From NCBI GenBank assembly GCA_033439765.1, contig JAULSN010000005.1, positions 496,001 to 560,000 on the forward strand: a stretch of DNA of 64,000 nucleotides, in the 5' to 3' direction. The number at the start of each line of letters is the position of its first letter. The stretch's first letter is position 1. The DNA comes from Lasiosphaeria ovina. Its lineage: Eukaryota; Ascomycota; Sordariomycetes; Sordariales; Lasiosphaeriaceae. Shown piece after piece: positions 1 through 10,722 of this stretch. A model generated the notes under the pieces. The model was not told the origin of the DNA. It was given only the letters and a program-made list of their open reading frames with translations, and made no database searches. A program made the translations under genes and the position numbers.

Positions 1-2094
1 CCGCTGCCTCCGGGACCGATCCGACGCTTCAAACGACTTGAGGCGGTCCTTAATGGAGAGCAAATCGGCTTTGGGCAGCTGGGGAATGCCAGACTTCTCA
101 ACTGTGAACTTGACGGGAATGACGATGAGCTGCTTCTTCTTGCTGGCCGACTTGGCATCTGCCGATTCGGACGCAGGCCCCGAGGACGATGATGTTGTCG
201 AGGTCGAGGTCGAGGTCGTCTCGGATGTCGAAGACGAAGACGAAGACGAAGTTGAAGCGTCAGCTTCTGGAGCCTCGGTCCCGTCGTCCTTGAGAGGTTG
301 CTGCTCTTTCTTGCCGAAGCCGAACAGGTTCTTGACCCCGTCAACGAACCCTTCCTTTTCTGGCTCGTCGGCCTCGCATTCCACAGCAGCCTTGGTCACA
401 TCTACCTCACCGTTCTCAGTGGCAAGGCGAACGCTGACCTTGAGGCGGATATCTGACTCTTCGCACTTGAACTTTTCAACGAGCTCAGCGACAGTGGCAG
501 TCAGGTTCGTGGTGGTCAGGATCTTGGTGTCTGCCTCCACAGACTCGGAAGTGAGTTGGTAGAAGTTGACAGAGAAATCCTCGTGGTTGGAGAAGGTCAG
601 CTCCTTGGCAGGGGCGCCGAGGTGCGACGCAGCAGTCCAGAGACGCTGGTGCTTGGGCTTTCCCTCGTCAGTCTTCCACTTCATGCCGGCGGGATACACG
701 GCGGCTTCAGAAACCCGGATCTCCTTGACACGGAAACTGGGGCTGATCTCTGCCGCCCTGAAGCCTGCGCCGAAAACAGCAGCCTCGTCTGAGTTGACGT
801 TGGTGCGTATCTTGTCACCGCCGCCGAGGATGTTCTCGAGCTCCCTCTGGACGAACGGAGTGCGTGAGGCCCCGCCGTGCAGGATCACGGAGTCGAGATC
901 CTTAATCTGGAGGCCAGCTGCGTCAAGCGCATTCTGAGCGACCACGCCAACTCTAGAAACGTACGCCGCCGCCACCATGTCCTCAAATTCGCCGCGTGTG
1001 ATCTTGTACTTGAAATCCACATCGTCGTAGAGACCCTCGAAGCTTGTCTGCGTTGCCTGGTTGGCGCTGAGAACATGACGCAACCGCTCCGCCTCCTTGG
1101 TCAGCTTGGCGATGGCACGGCCATGGGCCTTGACGCTCTCAGCGGCCACAGTCGCCTTCTTCGCCTTGGGGGACTCGACGAACTTGGCCACCATGTCGTC
1201 CACAATCAGGTAGTTGAGCGCATCGCCGCCGAGGGACCGGTCCCAGCCGCTGCCGAGAACCTGAGCCTCCTGCACCGTCTTGTTGAACTTGCCAATGTCC
1301 TTGACCGTGCGGCTCTGGAACTTGAGCACCGTGGCCTTGGTCGAGCCAGCACCCATGTCGAAAACCATGTGGTGTTCGGGCTTGCCTCCTTCGTTGATGT
1401 TGGGGAATTGCCTGCTCGTTGCGTAGTTCAAGCCGACGGCCAACCCATCGCTGATCAACGACAGGACCTTGAACCCTGCCAACTCGGCCGCCAACTCCAC
1501 CGACCGCTTCTCTTCGACCGTGTAGAAGGGCGGGACGGTCAGGACGACAGAGCGGACCGAGCTTCCGGCACCGGCTAGCGCCTCGGCGTTGCTCCGGATG
1601 CTCTGCAGCTCCATGGCCAGCAATTCCTCGACCAGCCAAGCCTCCTCCTCGGGGGTGAATGCGCCGGCGCTCTTGAAGGCGGCCGTGTTCCGCAACTTGT
1701 GAGCCTCCAATTGCAGTGCCGGGTGACGCGCGGCGTACTCCTTCACGGCTTTATGGTCGGCAGGCAGGCCCAGGAGGGTCTTAAGGTTCGGGTAGACGTC
1801 GCCGGGAAAGCGGCCGACGAGAGCCATGGCATCGGAGCCGTAGACCCGCTCGGGGTAGGCGCCTGATTTAGGGCCATTGGACGCAGGCTTGAACGTGACA
1901 GCCGATATCTCTTTCCGGCGCGAGTCCTTGGTGAGGACAATCTCGAGGGGGATGCCGGGCTTGACGAGAGCTGCCTTTATGTACTCGGTCCCGAGGTCGA
2001 CGCCCAAGACGGCTGACACTGCGAAGACATGGGCGGAGAACAAGAAGACGGCCGAAAGGAATATGGACAAGGGCGATAGCGTTGGCCGCGCCAT
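1..2094 (-). CDS. LHS1: LHS1/GRP170-type ER lumenal Hsp70 (C-terminus beyond window)
   Basis: The reading frame is open without an intron from the ATG at 2094 to base 1, giving the first 698 residues; the rest lies off the left edge. Residues 1 to about 28 form a hydrophobic signal peptide (MARPTLSPLSIFLSAVFLFS...). The Hsp70 nucleotide-binding domain follows, opening with LGVDLGTEYIKAAL, with a second phosphate-binding motif (DMGAGSTKATV) and an adenosine motif (VILHGGASRTPF). Hsp70 normally has LGTT-YS in the first loop; the LGTEYIKAAL form is characteristic of the large Lhs1/HYOU1 branch. A Ser/Thr-rich low-complexity stretch (about residues 600-648) precedes the alpha-helical region (DRLKSFEASDRSRRQ). 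By family knowledge, Lhs1 is an ER-lumen nucleotide exchange factor for BiP/Kar2 that helps translocation and folding. Family members are about 900-1000 residues, which fits a truncated view here. Function is inferred from homology. Confidence 0.93.
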   Translation of the reverse strand, partial: MARPTLSPLSIFLSAVFLFSAHVFAVSAVLGVDLGTEYIKAALVKPGIPLEIVLTKDSRRKEISAVTFKPASNGPKSGAYPERVYGSDAMALVGRFPGDVYPNLKTLLGLPADHKAVKEYAARHPALQLEAHKLRNTAAFKSAGAFTPEEEAWLVEELLAMELQSIRSNAEALAGAGSSVRSVVLTVPPFYTVEEKRSVELAAELAGFKVLSLISDGLAVGLNYATSRQFPNINEGGKPEHHMVFDMGAGSTKATVLKFQSRTVKDIGKFNKTVQEAQVLGSGWDRSLGGDALNYLIVDDMVAKFVESPKAKKATVAAESVKAHGRAIAKLTKEAERLRHVLSANQATQTSFEGLYDDVDFKYKITRGEFEDMVAAAYVSRVGVVAQNALDAAGLQIKDLDSVILHGGASRTPFVQRELENILGGGDKIRTNVNSDEAAVFGAGFRAAEISPSFRVKEIRVSEAAVYPAGMKWKTDEGKPKHQRLWTAASHLGAPAKELTFSNHEDFSVNFYQLTSESVEADTKILTTTNLTATVAELVEKFKCEESDIRLKVSVRLATENGEVDVTKAAVECEADEPEKEGFVDGVKNLFGFGKKEQQPLKDDGTEAPEADASTSSSSSSSTSETTSTSTSTTSSSSGPASESADAKSASKKKQLIVIPVKFTVEKSGIPQLPKADLLSIKDRLKSFEASDRSRRQR

Positions 2095-3075
2095 CGTCGG
2101 CGGGTGTGATGGGTTGTCTGTCGGGATTCGAGGGTTGAGGACGGAATGGTATGGAGGGGTATCGACAGCGTGGGTGTAGAGTTAAGGGACGGTGCCCCGT
2201 TGAATGCAAGCTTGCCACGACCTAGCCGTAGTCTATAAAGAATTGCAATGGAAGAACAACGGGGCAAGCAAAGAACGCTATGCGCCGCAGGAAGTTCAAA
2301 AGGGACGCCCCGAAGGAAACAAAAAATACGGTAACTACTTTCTTATGGTAGAGACAGACCAGCTAGCAAGAGCACGAATCTGGCCTCAACTGGTGAGCTT
2401 GGTGCTGTGCTGGCCTCGTAGCGCCTTGGATGTCCTCTTTAATCTGGCAACCTGTTCTCACAAAAGGACAAGTTGGAGAAAAGTATAACCCCTGTCCGCT
2501 GATGTAACGCCAGAGAACCGAGCCGCTGCGGCCAATTAAATGCCGTTTCTCCAATAAGGCGGATGGCTTCCCGTCCGTGCAGGGACAGGGCCCAAGTGCA
2601 GCTGCTTACATAACTTACGACGTTCTCACCGATCTTGGTTCCTTCTACACCTCCGCCGGGGTAACAATGGTTAGTGTGGCCGGGGGGGCTGTTACTTGTG
2701 GCGAGTTTGTGGAGTCACACAAATGTCAGGTATGAATCCCCCTGTCGCGCTAACCTTTGTTTCCCTGGCAGAGGTGTACATCTTGTCTACAGCAGCTTTC
2801 TCTTTGAACATAGTCATTTTCGGTCACATTATGTTAGTCAGTCGTGTAGCTAATCCTGGCTCAGTAAGATTCCCGGCTATTTTGTGAGTTTCTTGACTAT
2901 CAAGCCTCGGGTCGGAGATTGTGTCGAGCTCTGATTCCCTGACGTACTCGGAACCTGAGTTGAAGTGGACATGGCACGGTGCTGTTGGATGCTCAAATTA
3001 AATCGTATAGCCAACAAACCCCTTCCTTTCCTTTCTTTTCTTTCTTTCCCTTTTGGGTTCATTTGTATTCCAACA
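2095..3075. other. Intergenic: LHS1 upstream region and DBP6 3' flank
   Basis: About 980 bases without a supportable gene. It should hold the LHS1 promoter (right of 2094) and the DBP6 3' UTR. A pyrimidine-rich run of repeated cctttctttt units lies at about 3020-3060, just downstream of the DBP6 stop. I could not identify unfolded-protein-response or heat-shock elements with confidence. Confidence 0.6.
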
Positions 3076-5547
3076 TTATGGCCTCTTTCCCTCCCCGGCC
3101 TCTTGCCGCAGCTGCTCCAGCGCAGCTTCGTAATGCTTGATCCGCTCTTCGCTAAACTTGCCACCGTCCTTGTCGTCGCCGCTGACTCTGACACGCTCGA
3201 CTTTCCCGCTCCGCACGATGCTTGTTGTGGCATCTTTGCCTTCGCCGGCAAATTCGCGCCAGAACCGGCGTGCCTCGGCGTGCTCAACGAGTGTCCAGGC
3301 GTGTCCTGCCCGGCCGGCACGAGCAGTGCGGCCAACACGGTGGATATATGATGTCTCGTTGATGGGCACATCATAGTTGACCACGTGGTCGAGATTTAAG
3401 AGATCAATACCACGCGATACGAGATCTGATGCGACAAGAATCTGGAGCTTTCCCTGGGCAAATGCGCGCAGCGTCTGTGCGCGCTTCGACGTCTTTGTCG
3501 TCGATGTGAGTGTACCAATAAGGGGCTCGAGATCTGGTACGAGGATCGCTAGGAGGCGCGACAGGCGCAGGGCAGCCTCGTTGGACTTTGTGAAGACGAG
3601 AACAGACGCCTTGGAGTTCTTTCCCTTGACTAGTAGAGTGCGCGTCGTCTTGGCGGAGCGTACTTTATCCCCGCCTTCAGATGAAGCGCTGGAGGAAGAG
3701 CTAAACGACGAGCTATCAGAGTCTTCATCAGAGGAAGACGGGGAGTCCGAATCACTGGTCTCGTCAAAAGAGGACGCGCTTTCAGCATCTTGTTGCGGCT
3801 CCGTGGGTTTGGCGACTGCGGCTGGGTCGGGACTGGAAGCAACCAGTCTTCCGCTGTCGAGCAAGTCGACCAGATAGAGCGGTTTGAGACTTGGTTCATG
3901 AACCTTGATGACCGACTCTCTGAGAAGGCTGGGGAGGGTGTGCTCGCCAGCCTTCGCGCCTTCGAGTACTATCAACCGGGGTCTTGACAGCTTAAGTCCG
4001 TTTAGTAGACTTAGGTCTCGCGTCATTGTGGCGCTGAGGATAACCTTGCGGACGCCACTCTTGTTCGATCCTGGAAAGTCTCGGGCACCCGGCCTTTCCA
4101 CACTCAGCTTCTCCATCACGGTGTCGAGCCATTGCTGGAAGTCCTGGGCGAGCAGCTTATCTGCCTCATCCACAACCAGCCAGCGGACGTAATCGAGATT
4201 GAAACCAGGTGTCTTGTTAATGTGTTCCACGAGTCTTCCGGGTGTGCAAATGAGGATATCAACCTTGGATGCCTGGGTGACGACATGATAAGGTAGCGGC
4301 TTGGAGCTGCCCAGGCCTAGGTCGTCTTCTTCCGTGTCCGAATTATCTAGGCTGACGTACTGTCGTTGCTTCGCGAGATACCTCTCATATCCCTGGGGAT
4401 CGTATCTCTGTTCCTGCTCCATAATAGTCGATTGTTCTTCTTTGAACGCCCTGTTGCCCATTGCGGTTCCGACCTTGACTCTCTTGCCCCTGCCTATGGC
4501 GAACGCAGGAACACAGACATCGCAAGCCGCCTGTACCTGCTGAACGAGGTCTCTGGTGGGCAGCACAATGATTCCCCTGAGCTTGGTTGTCTGGGCTTGG
4601 CTGATATCGCGGATCATTGGAAGCACATATGCCATTGTCTTTCCGGACCCGGTTGGGGCAGCGACAACGACATCGCCTTGCCTGTCCGCCGATGGGACTA
4701 AGAGAGGAAGCACGGTGGTCTGCACGGCAAACGCATCCTTGAATCCTTTGGACTCGAGAACCTTGGTAGACTCCTGGCTAATTCCCAACTCTGAGAACGG
4801 ACGCCGCGTGTCGGCAGTAACACGCACAGGAGAAGCAAGCCAAGGAGGTAGCGTCTCGTAGTTCAGCTTGGATGCATCGAACACCACTGGTGCGGGTTGT
4901 GGGAGCGGCTCGAGGCCATGCACCTCCTCGGGTTCTGGCGTCTCTTTGTCCGAGTCGCCCTCCTCTCCTGCTTCGACTGCGCTGCTCGCCTGGAGAGCCT
5001 TCCCGACCTTTTCAAAGACAGACTTGTGTCTTTTACGGACATCATCGCCGTCAGCTGCAGCCGGGTCGGCCTCCGAGGCACCCTCCTTCAACTTCTTTTT
5101 CCTCTTATCCTTCTTTTTCTCTTTCTTCAGCTCCTGGTCAGGCTGTAGGGCTTGGTCCACGGGTGATTCGGATTCTTTGCCAGCAACATCCCCCTCGTCC
5201 ACGTCTTGTTGAATGTCCGCTGTTTCCCGGTTCTCGCCTTTGCTCTTGCGCTTCTTGGAGGCCAATTGTTTTGGCTCGCTCAATGGGGGCTCCTCCTCCA
5301 GAGTCTCGGTCCTGCTTTTCTTCCGCCGTTTTGCGGGACTCTCAACTGGATCCGATATATCTGCGATCGGGTTTGCCCGTTTCCCCTCTATCCTGCCGGC
5401 AACTTGGTCGTCTATTTGCTGGGTTCCATTTGTCGCAATCGGGGCGGAGATGTCCGCATCGCCGAATACGATTTTTTTTGGCTGCGCAAGTGATGGCTCT
5501 GGCTCCTTGCTCTTGGGCGGCGGGATGTAGCGGGCGTATGGAGGCAT
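3076..5547 (-). CDS. DBP6: DEAD-box ATP-dependent RNA helicase, Dbp6-like
   Basis: Single-exon gene of 823 codons. I chose the ATG at 5547 (MPPYARYIPPPK...); the frame upstream to 5583 has no ATG. Residues 1 to about 225 are charged and Lys-rich with several nuclear-localisation-like KKRK runs. The helicase core has all motifs: Q-motif region near 250, APTGSGKT (about 297-304), PTRDL (about 330), TPGRL (about 435), VDEAD (about 459-463), SAT (about 505), ASVLVFTKS, SDLVSRGID and YIHRVGRTARAG. An acidic Ser/Asp-rich insertion (SDSPSSSDEDSDSSS) sits between motifs III and IV, and another insertion sits between Ia and Ib. By family knowledge Dbp6 acts in the nucleolus in early 60S ribosomal subunit assembly. 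The VDEAD variant and the long insertions fit Dbp6 better than other DEAD-box helicases. It is divergent from GPI3 across 490 bp. Confidence 0.88.
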   Translation of the reverse strand: MPPYARYIPPPKSKEPEPSLAQPKKIVFGDADISAPIATNGTQQIDDQVAGRIEGKRANPIADISDPVESPAKRRKKSRTETLEEEPPLSEPKQLASKKRKSKGENRETADIQQDVDEGDVAGKESESPVDQALQPDQELKKEKKKDKRKKKLKEGASEADPAAADGDDVRKRHKSVFEKVGKALQASSAVEAGEEGDSDKETPEPEEVHGLEPLPQPAPVVFDASKLNYETLPPWLASPVRVTADTRRPFSELGISQESTKVLESKGFKDAFAVQTTVLPLLVPSADRQGDVVVAAPTGSGKTMAYVLPMIRDISQAQTTKLRGIIVLPTRDLVQQVQAACDVCVPAFAIGRGKRVKVGTAMGNRAFKEEQSTIMEQEQRYDPQGYERYLAKQRQYVSLDNSDTEEDDLGLGSSKPLPYHVVTQASKVDILICTPGRLVEHINKTPGFNLDYVRWLVVDEADKLLAQDFQQWLDTVMEKLSVERPGARDFPGSNKSGVRKVILSATMTRDLSLLNGLKLSRPRLIVLEGAKAGEHTLPSLLRESVIKVHEPSLKPLYLVDLLDSGRLVASSPDPAAVAKPTEPQQDAESASSFDETSDSDSPSSSDEDSDSSSFSSSSSASSEGGDKVRSAKTTRTLLVKGKNSKASVLVFTKSNEAALRLSRLLAILVPDLEPLIGTLTSTTKTSKRAQTLRAFAQGKLQILVASDLVSRGIDLLNLDHVVNYDVPINETSYIHRVGRTARAGRAGHAWTLVEHAEARRFWREFAGEGKDATTSIVRSGKVERVRVSGDDKDGGKFSEERIKHYEAALEQLRQEAGEGKRP

Positions 5548-6037
5548 CGCAAAACAAGAGTAAGGCCAAATAGGAGGCGGCAAAGCTGGAAACCCGGAAT
5601 TTCCGAACCTTAGACGAAAGCTCTAAGGTGTCCGGGGGTATCTTGCTGGAGAAAGATCACGGGCTTTAACTCGATGTTTCCTTCAGGGGACGCGACAGCG
5701 CTGCGACCGCCTCCAGGCGAGATGTGGGGTCAATCGACGGAGCGGCAACTTTTTTGCTGGGTCCTTAATTGCCAGAGCTTACCGCCTTCCCAAAGAGCTC
5801 TTATCGTTATCAACTCGACCATCAAACTCAAGTGCATCTTACCTACTTAGGTTAGCGCTTTGAATGCTTTGAAGCACCCAACTGAACAACTGCCTGTGAA
5901 ACACCGCCCGAAGTCGCGACGCTGCCGCGTCTCTCGACACAAAGTCCAGGCTGTCCAGCAGCGTCTGGTCAACGCCGTAGCCCAGATATAATAAAAATGA
6001 GGGCGTACGAGCCAGCACACCCGCAGCAACAGCAGCA
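5548..6037. promoter_or_regulatory. Shared divergent promoter region of DBP6 and GPI3
   Basis: 490 bases separate the two divergent start codons, so both promoters must lie here or overlap. On the GPI3 side an AT-rich TATA-like stretch (gatataataaaaatga) lies at about 5985-6000, roughly 40-50 bases before the ATG. A TACCTACTTAGGTTA-type sequence, common in sordariomycete promoters, lies near 5840-5855. No transcription start can be assigned from sequence alone. Confidence 0.45.
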
Positions 6038-7585
6038 ATGGCGCCGACTTATAATATCGCCATGGTCAGCGACTTTTTCTTTCCGCAGCCTGGCGGCATT
6101 GAGAGCCACATCTACCAGCTGTCGACTAAGCTGAGGGACAGGGGCCACAAGGTCATTGTCGTCACCCATGCATACGAGGGAAGGACCGGCGTGCGCTACC
6201 TAACCAACGGCATCAAGGTCTACCATGTCCCGTTCCTGGTCATCTACCGCTCGGCCAGCTTCCCGACCGTCTTCTCCTTTTTTCCCGTCTTCCGCAACAT
6301 CATGCTGCGCGAGCGCATCGACATTGTGCACGGCCATGCCAGCCTGAGCAGCCTGTGTCACGAGGCCATCTTCCATGCCCGCACCATGGGCTTGCGCACC
6401 GTCTACACCGACCACTCCCTGTTTGGCTTCGCCGACGCTGCGAGCATCATGGCCAACAAACTGCTCAAGTTCAGTCTGAGTGACGTGGACCATGTTATCT
6501 GCGTGAGCCACACTTGGTACGCCCCCCCTGCCACAACAACCCCTCAGCCCCTGAGCCCCTGAACCCCTGAACTAACACTCCGGTATAGCAAAGAAAACAC
6601 CGTCTTGAGAGCCTCGCTGGATCCGCTCATGGTGTCTGTGATTCCCAATGCCGTGGTGGCAGAAAACTTCAAACCATTGCATAGCCGGCCCGAAGTATCT
6701 GCCAACTCGTTTGGCCACAACCCCCCGCCTGTCCGCCAGCTGGGCCCCCATGACACGATAACCATCGTTGTCATCTCTCGCCTGTTCTACAACAAGGGTA
6801 CAGACCTCCTGACAGCCGCCATTCCCCGCATCATCCAGAACCACCCCAACACGCGCTTCATCATTGCTGGCTCCGGACCCAAGGCCATCGATCTGGAGCA
6901 GATGATTGAGCAGAATGTCCTGCAAGACCGTGTCGAGATGCTCGGCCCCGTCCGCCACGAAGAGGTCCGCGACGTCATGGTGCGCGGCCACATCTACCTT
7001 CACCCGAGCCTGACGGAGGCGTTCGGCACCGTCATCGTCGAGGCCGCCAGCTGCGGGCTCTACGTCGTGTGTACCCAGGTGGGCGGCATACCCGAGGTGC
7101 TGCCCTCGCACATGACCGTCTTCGCCAAGCCCGAGGAGGATGACTTGGTGGCGGCCACGGGCAAGGCCATCGCAGCGCTGCGTGCGAATAAGGTTCGCAC
7201 GGAGCTGTTCCACGAGCAGGTCAAGACCATGTACTCGTGGACCAACGTGGCCATGCGCACCGAGCGCGTCTACAACGGCATCTCGGGCGCCATCAGCGAG
7301 GCCGAGTTCTACGGCTACGACGCCGCCAACGCCGCTAGCTGGAGCGCCACCCGCGGCCGCTCCGGCGTCCAGAGCTTCGCCCTCATCGACCGCCTCAAGC
7401 GCTACTATGGATGCGGCATCTGGGCCGGCAAGCTGTTCTGCATCTGCGTCATCGTCGACTACCTCCTCTTTGTCTTCCTGGAACTCTGGTTTCCGAGAGA
7501 AAAGATTGACATATGTCCGGACTGGCCGAGGAAAACCATCAACGAGCAGAAAGAGACAGTGAAAGACGCGCGCAGCAGGTGGTGA
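6038..7585 (+). CDS. GPI3: GPI-GlcNAc transferase catalytic subunit (Gpi3/PIG-A)
   Basis: Two exons, 6038-6516 and 6589-7585, give 491 residues. The 72-nt intron has a gtacgc donor, an actaacac branch site at 6571 and a tatag acceptor; the junction restores [17 protein letters not shown]. The protein starts with the family's near-invariant [20 protein letters not shown] segment. The GT4 glycosyltransferase C-domain carries the EX7E motif ([13 protein letters not shown], Glu303 and Glu311). A hydrophobic C-terminal segment ([19 protein letters not shown]) would anchor it in the ER membrane. By family knowledge it transfers GlcNAc from UDP-GlcNAc to phosphatidylinositol, the first step of GPI-anchor synthesis, as part of the GPI-GnT complex. 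Length and domain order match the family; no lesion is seen. Confidence 0.96.
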
Positions 7586-8615
7586 TCCGGCGATTCTCCA
7601 TCTCTGGCTACGCGTGATAATTGCAGTGGAAAAATGCTCTCATGATTCTCTTTGCCGCTTTATCCCGAAAGCGTCAGAAAGGGAACAAGGAAGAAGATAG
7701 TGCCTTCTAATCCCTGCGCCGCCCTGAGATTAAGGGGTTGGGGTTGGAAACTTACAAAACACAAACCCATGTCACTACGTTGACGTCAAACAATGACGGC
7801 TACAGTAATCTTTCGCTACTCAGCAAACACGACGCAAATACTTAGAGTCACAAAGCGATGTTGTGCTAGCTGTGACGCAAAGGATATGGATGGCGTTGAT
7901 GGCTCAAGTGGCCCGCTAACTCATGCAGGAGATAACATCAGGCCAACTGAAGGGCTGATGACTATGTAACCTGTCTCCATTCCGAGTAGCATCCAGGCTC
8001 AAGCTTAGTCTCGAATATGATATACCGAATATAAATCCAATAATAATTTATTTGTACCACTCAATTCAGTAAAGGCGTAGACGGGATGCTCGCTTCAAGG
8101 TTTGGCAGCAACGTAAATCTGAACCAAATAACTGCGATTACGGATGTGATGGGTGTATAAATACGGGCCCTTGGTTGTAGTCCGATTACTGGCGCTGTGC
8201 TTGGGCAGAAACAGGTTATGGAGCACGGATTCTGGTAAATGAAACCGACCTGGAGAAGCTTACCAGGCATATGTACAGCGGAAATAGATTCTGCGGTTCT
8301 GTACTAACGGTCGCTGCCTACCTCGGAAAAGCCATTCAAGGCGAGCCGCAGGGCAACTAGGACTTCAACATCTTTAAAAGCCACACGTCGACAATCATCC
8401 AGAGACTGGGTTGCAGTGAATACAGTTGTTTGCGTGAGCAAATAGAGGCTTGCAGGTCTACGGCTAGAAATCATCACAAGTACTAACTACAGAGCAGAAT
8501 CAACGTGGTATGTTCCCCCCTCACGGTGTTCAAATTCGAAGAAATCTGACCACCATCCAAACAACGTTACCAGTCCAGCAAATGCCATAGTATCTCCAGT
8601 TCAATGCCAGTGCCG
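7586..8615. other. Convergent intergenic region (3' flanks)
   Basis: About 1 kb between the GPI3 stop and the stop of the opposing Hsp70-like gene. It is AT-richer than the flanking genes, especially 7990-8060 (aatataaatccaataataattta). No ORF, tRNA or repeat could be supported. Confidence 0.6.
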
Positions 8616-10722
8616 CTAAACGTACTCGGTCGTGACAGAATTGTATCTCTGGCCGTTAAATAGCAGAGTATACTGGGTGGAGGCGGAGAGATCTGAGACA
8701 GGGGGAAATAATTAGTACAGAACACATCGGAGCTGGGGGGTGGGTTGGACTATGAACATACAAACTGCCTCGATCTTGCAATTAAGCTCGTAGTAAAACT
8801 ATAGGGAAACGCTGTTAGCGGGATGGTTCGTGACGAGCGGTTGTCGGGAGAGCTGCTTACTTGGCCATCGGCACCCTTGCGACGTGCGAACTGGCTCTCG
8901 GGGATGTGGCTGACGTCGGCCTCGACGTGGCAAAGCAGTGACACATCTTCGTCCCGCGCAATGGTGGCATCTCTAGCCGTGCGGTCGGTGTAGATATCCA
9001 TCTTGATCTTTCGGATCTTACCCTGGCTCACGGGGCCAGTCCACACAAACGAAGTGAAGAAAGGTTCGTTCTCCGAAATGTCGTCTCCTCTCTTGATGAA
9101 CCACTCCATCGTGTAGACCTTGTAGCAGCCGTCTAACCCGCACCAGTGCTTCTTGATGTTGCCGTGGATAAGAGGGTCATATCGGGTCCGCCACTCAGTC
9201 CCATAGTGTTTGCGACCCTTACGTTTCCCAACCCTGACTTGCTTGTTATTCTCGGGCATGCTCAGGGCAAGACCCTTCATAACGGCACCATGCACGACTG
9301 CGAGCCACGCATTCGGCGGTTGCATGATGTGGATATTATTGCCGATGGCATTGCGCAATCGCTCCTTCAGGTAGTTGGACGCGCCGAAGCCTCCAACCAA
9401 CAACACGGCTCGGATCGGGACCTTGCTCGTTCTGATCTGGTCCATGACAAGCTGAATAACTTCCCTTATAACAGGTTCAAAAATTTCGCATATATCCCTG
9501 CCCTTGTGTGGTGTTAGCCAACGCATATTACATTTGCCAAATCGCTCGGTTAACCTACCTTCAGCGCAAAGCGGCCTCGATTGATACCCAGCTCAGTGTT
9601 GTTTGCCATTCCGCCAACGGGAATGGGGAATGCATCGTCTGGAGAGGCGCCCAGTGTATATTGGCGTTTAATCTTAACCACGTCATTAGTATCATGTGCC
9701 GGCGTAAAGAGACGAATGGAGTCTAGACGCTCTGGCTTACCGTCTTCTCAAACTTCTCCATTGCCTCAGCCAGCACTTCGTCGTCAAACCCCTCCTCTCC
9801 CCCGAGCTTGCGTTTAAGAAAGTTTCTGAACCTCATGTTGATGTAGGTTGAACCGCAGAGAGCACCGGTCCCGGGAGCGGTCTCCCGAACCTCTAGGACT
9901 GGCTTGAGATTGACGATGGTGTAAGTGATGAGATCAACAGTTCCACCGCCAGCATCGCAGATAACGAAGCTGCCCTCAGTCAGTTCATTCGCCCTGCTCA
10001 TTGCCTTGGATAGGGGTGCTCACCTGTCGCCAACCCGGAGGTTATGGGGGTCCAGGCCCTGGAGAGCATACATGGCAGCGGCCTCGGGTTCCGAAACGAG
10101 GTGAATGGTGGACTTGGTTGCCGAGAGACCGCGTGCGCGCTGGCATGCCTGTTTTGTTCTCTCTTTCGCCTGCTCACTCCAGATTGCCGGAACAGTAACG
10201 ACAAGCTCCAATGGTGTGTTCTTCACAACACCTTCGCCGAGCTTCTCACGCAACGTGTACATGAGGTGATCACCGAGAGCTGAGATGTAGTCGGTGATGA
10301 GCTTATCGACATCGCCAATATTTGCACTCGCCTTTTTGCCCAGCTCGCCACCGATGGAATCGAGCGAGCCGCCGAGACCGCTAGTTCGATCAGCAACCAT
10401 GTCAAACACAATCAGACACGAGGTGGTGCTGCCATCCTCGGACGTAAACTTACAGCTTAAACCACTCGATCACCTCTTCCGTAGGGGCGGTGACGGGAAT
10501 CGAGAACCCCCATTCAATGTCCTTTCCAGAATAGCGGAGCTTGCTCGGGACTTTGTCTGAAGACTCCCCTTCGCGGATCGTCTTGGAGATTGGCCAGGAT
10601 GTGATGGCTACTCGGCGATCCGGACGCTGCGTTTCCGCCCAAGCTACCCCCGAGTATGTGGTGCCAAAGTCGATTCCAACGATAATCTTGCGCTCCGAAA
10701 TAGAGAGCTTGTCGAAATCCAT
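8616..10722 (-). CDS. HSPA12-like Hsp70-family protein
   Basis: Seven exons on the minus strand: 10722-10454, 10380-10024, 9969-9741, 9672-9559, 9502-8861, 8798-8762 and 8692-8616, giving 574 residues. All six introns are 54-73 nt with GT...AG ends, and the phases agree throughout. The nucleotide-binding signature IVGIDFGTTYSGVAW is at residues 14-28, DAGGGTVDL at 214-222 and LLVGGFGAS at 358-366. The C-terminus ends in the beta-rich LSASTQYTLLFNGQ...TTEYV typical of fungal HSPA12-like proteins; there is no canonical Hsp70 substrate-binding lid or EEVD tail. Such proteins are numerous in Pezizomycotina and their clients are unknown. It is divergent from the coiled-coil gene at 12675. The third intron (9970-10023) needed care: a closer AG would leave only 30 nt, whereas the chosen acceptor gives VGD-SFVICDAGGG, matching the family. 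Confidence 0.9.

Noticed and set aside
877..1578. 233-codon plus-strand frame antisense to LHS1
   Set aside because: Shadow of the LHS1 frame, no family features.
4872..5573. 233-codon plus-strand frame antisense to DBP6
   Set aside because: Shadow of the DBP6 coding strand; composition mirrors the charged N-terminal region and has no motif.
9994..10023. A 30-nt intron in the HSPA12-like gene using the nearer AG
   Set aside because: Too short for a spliceosomal intron here; the 54-nt alternative (9970-10023) restores the family sequence VGDSFVICDAGGG.
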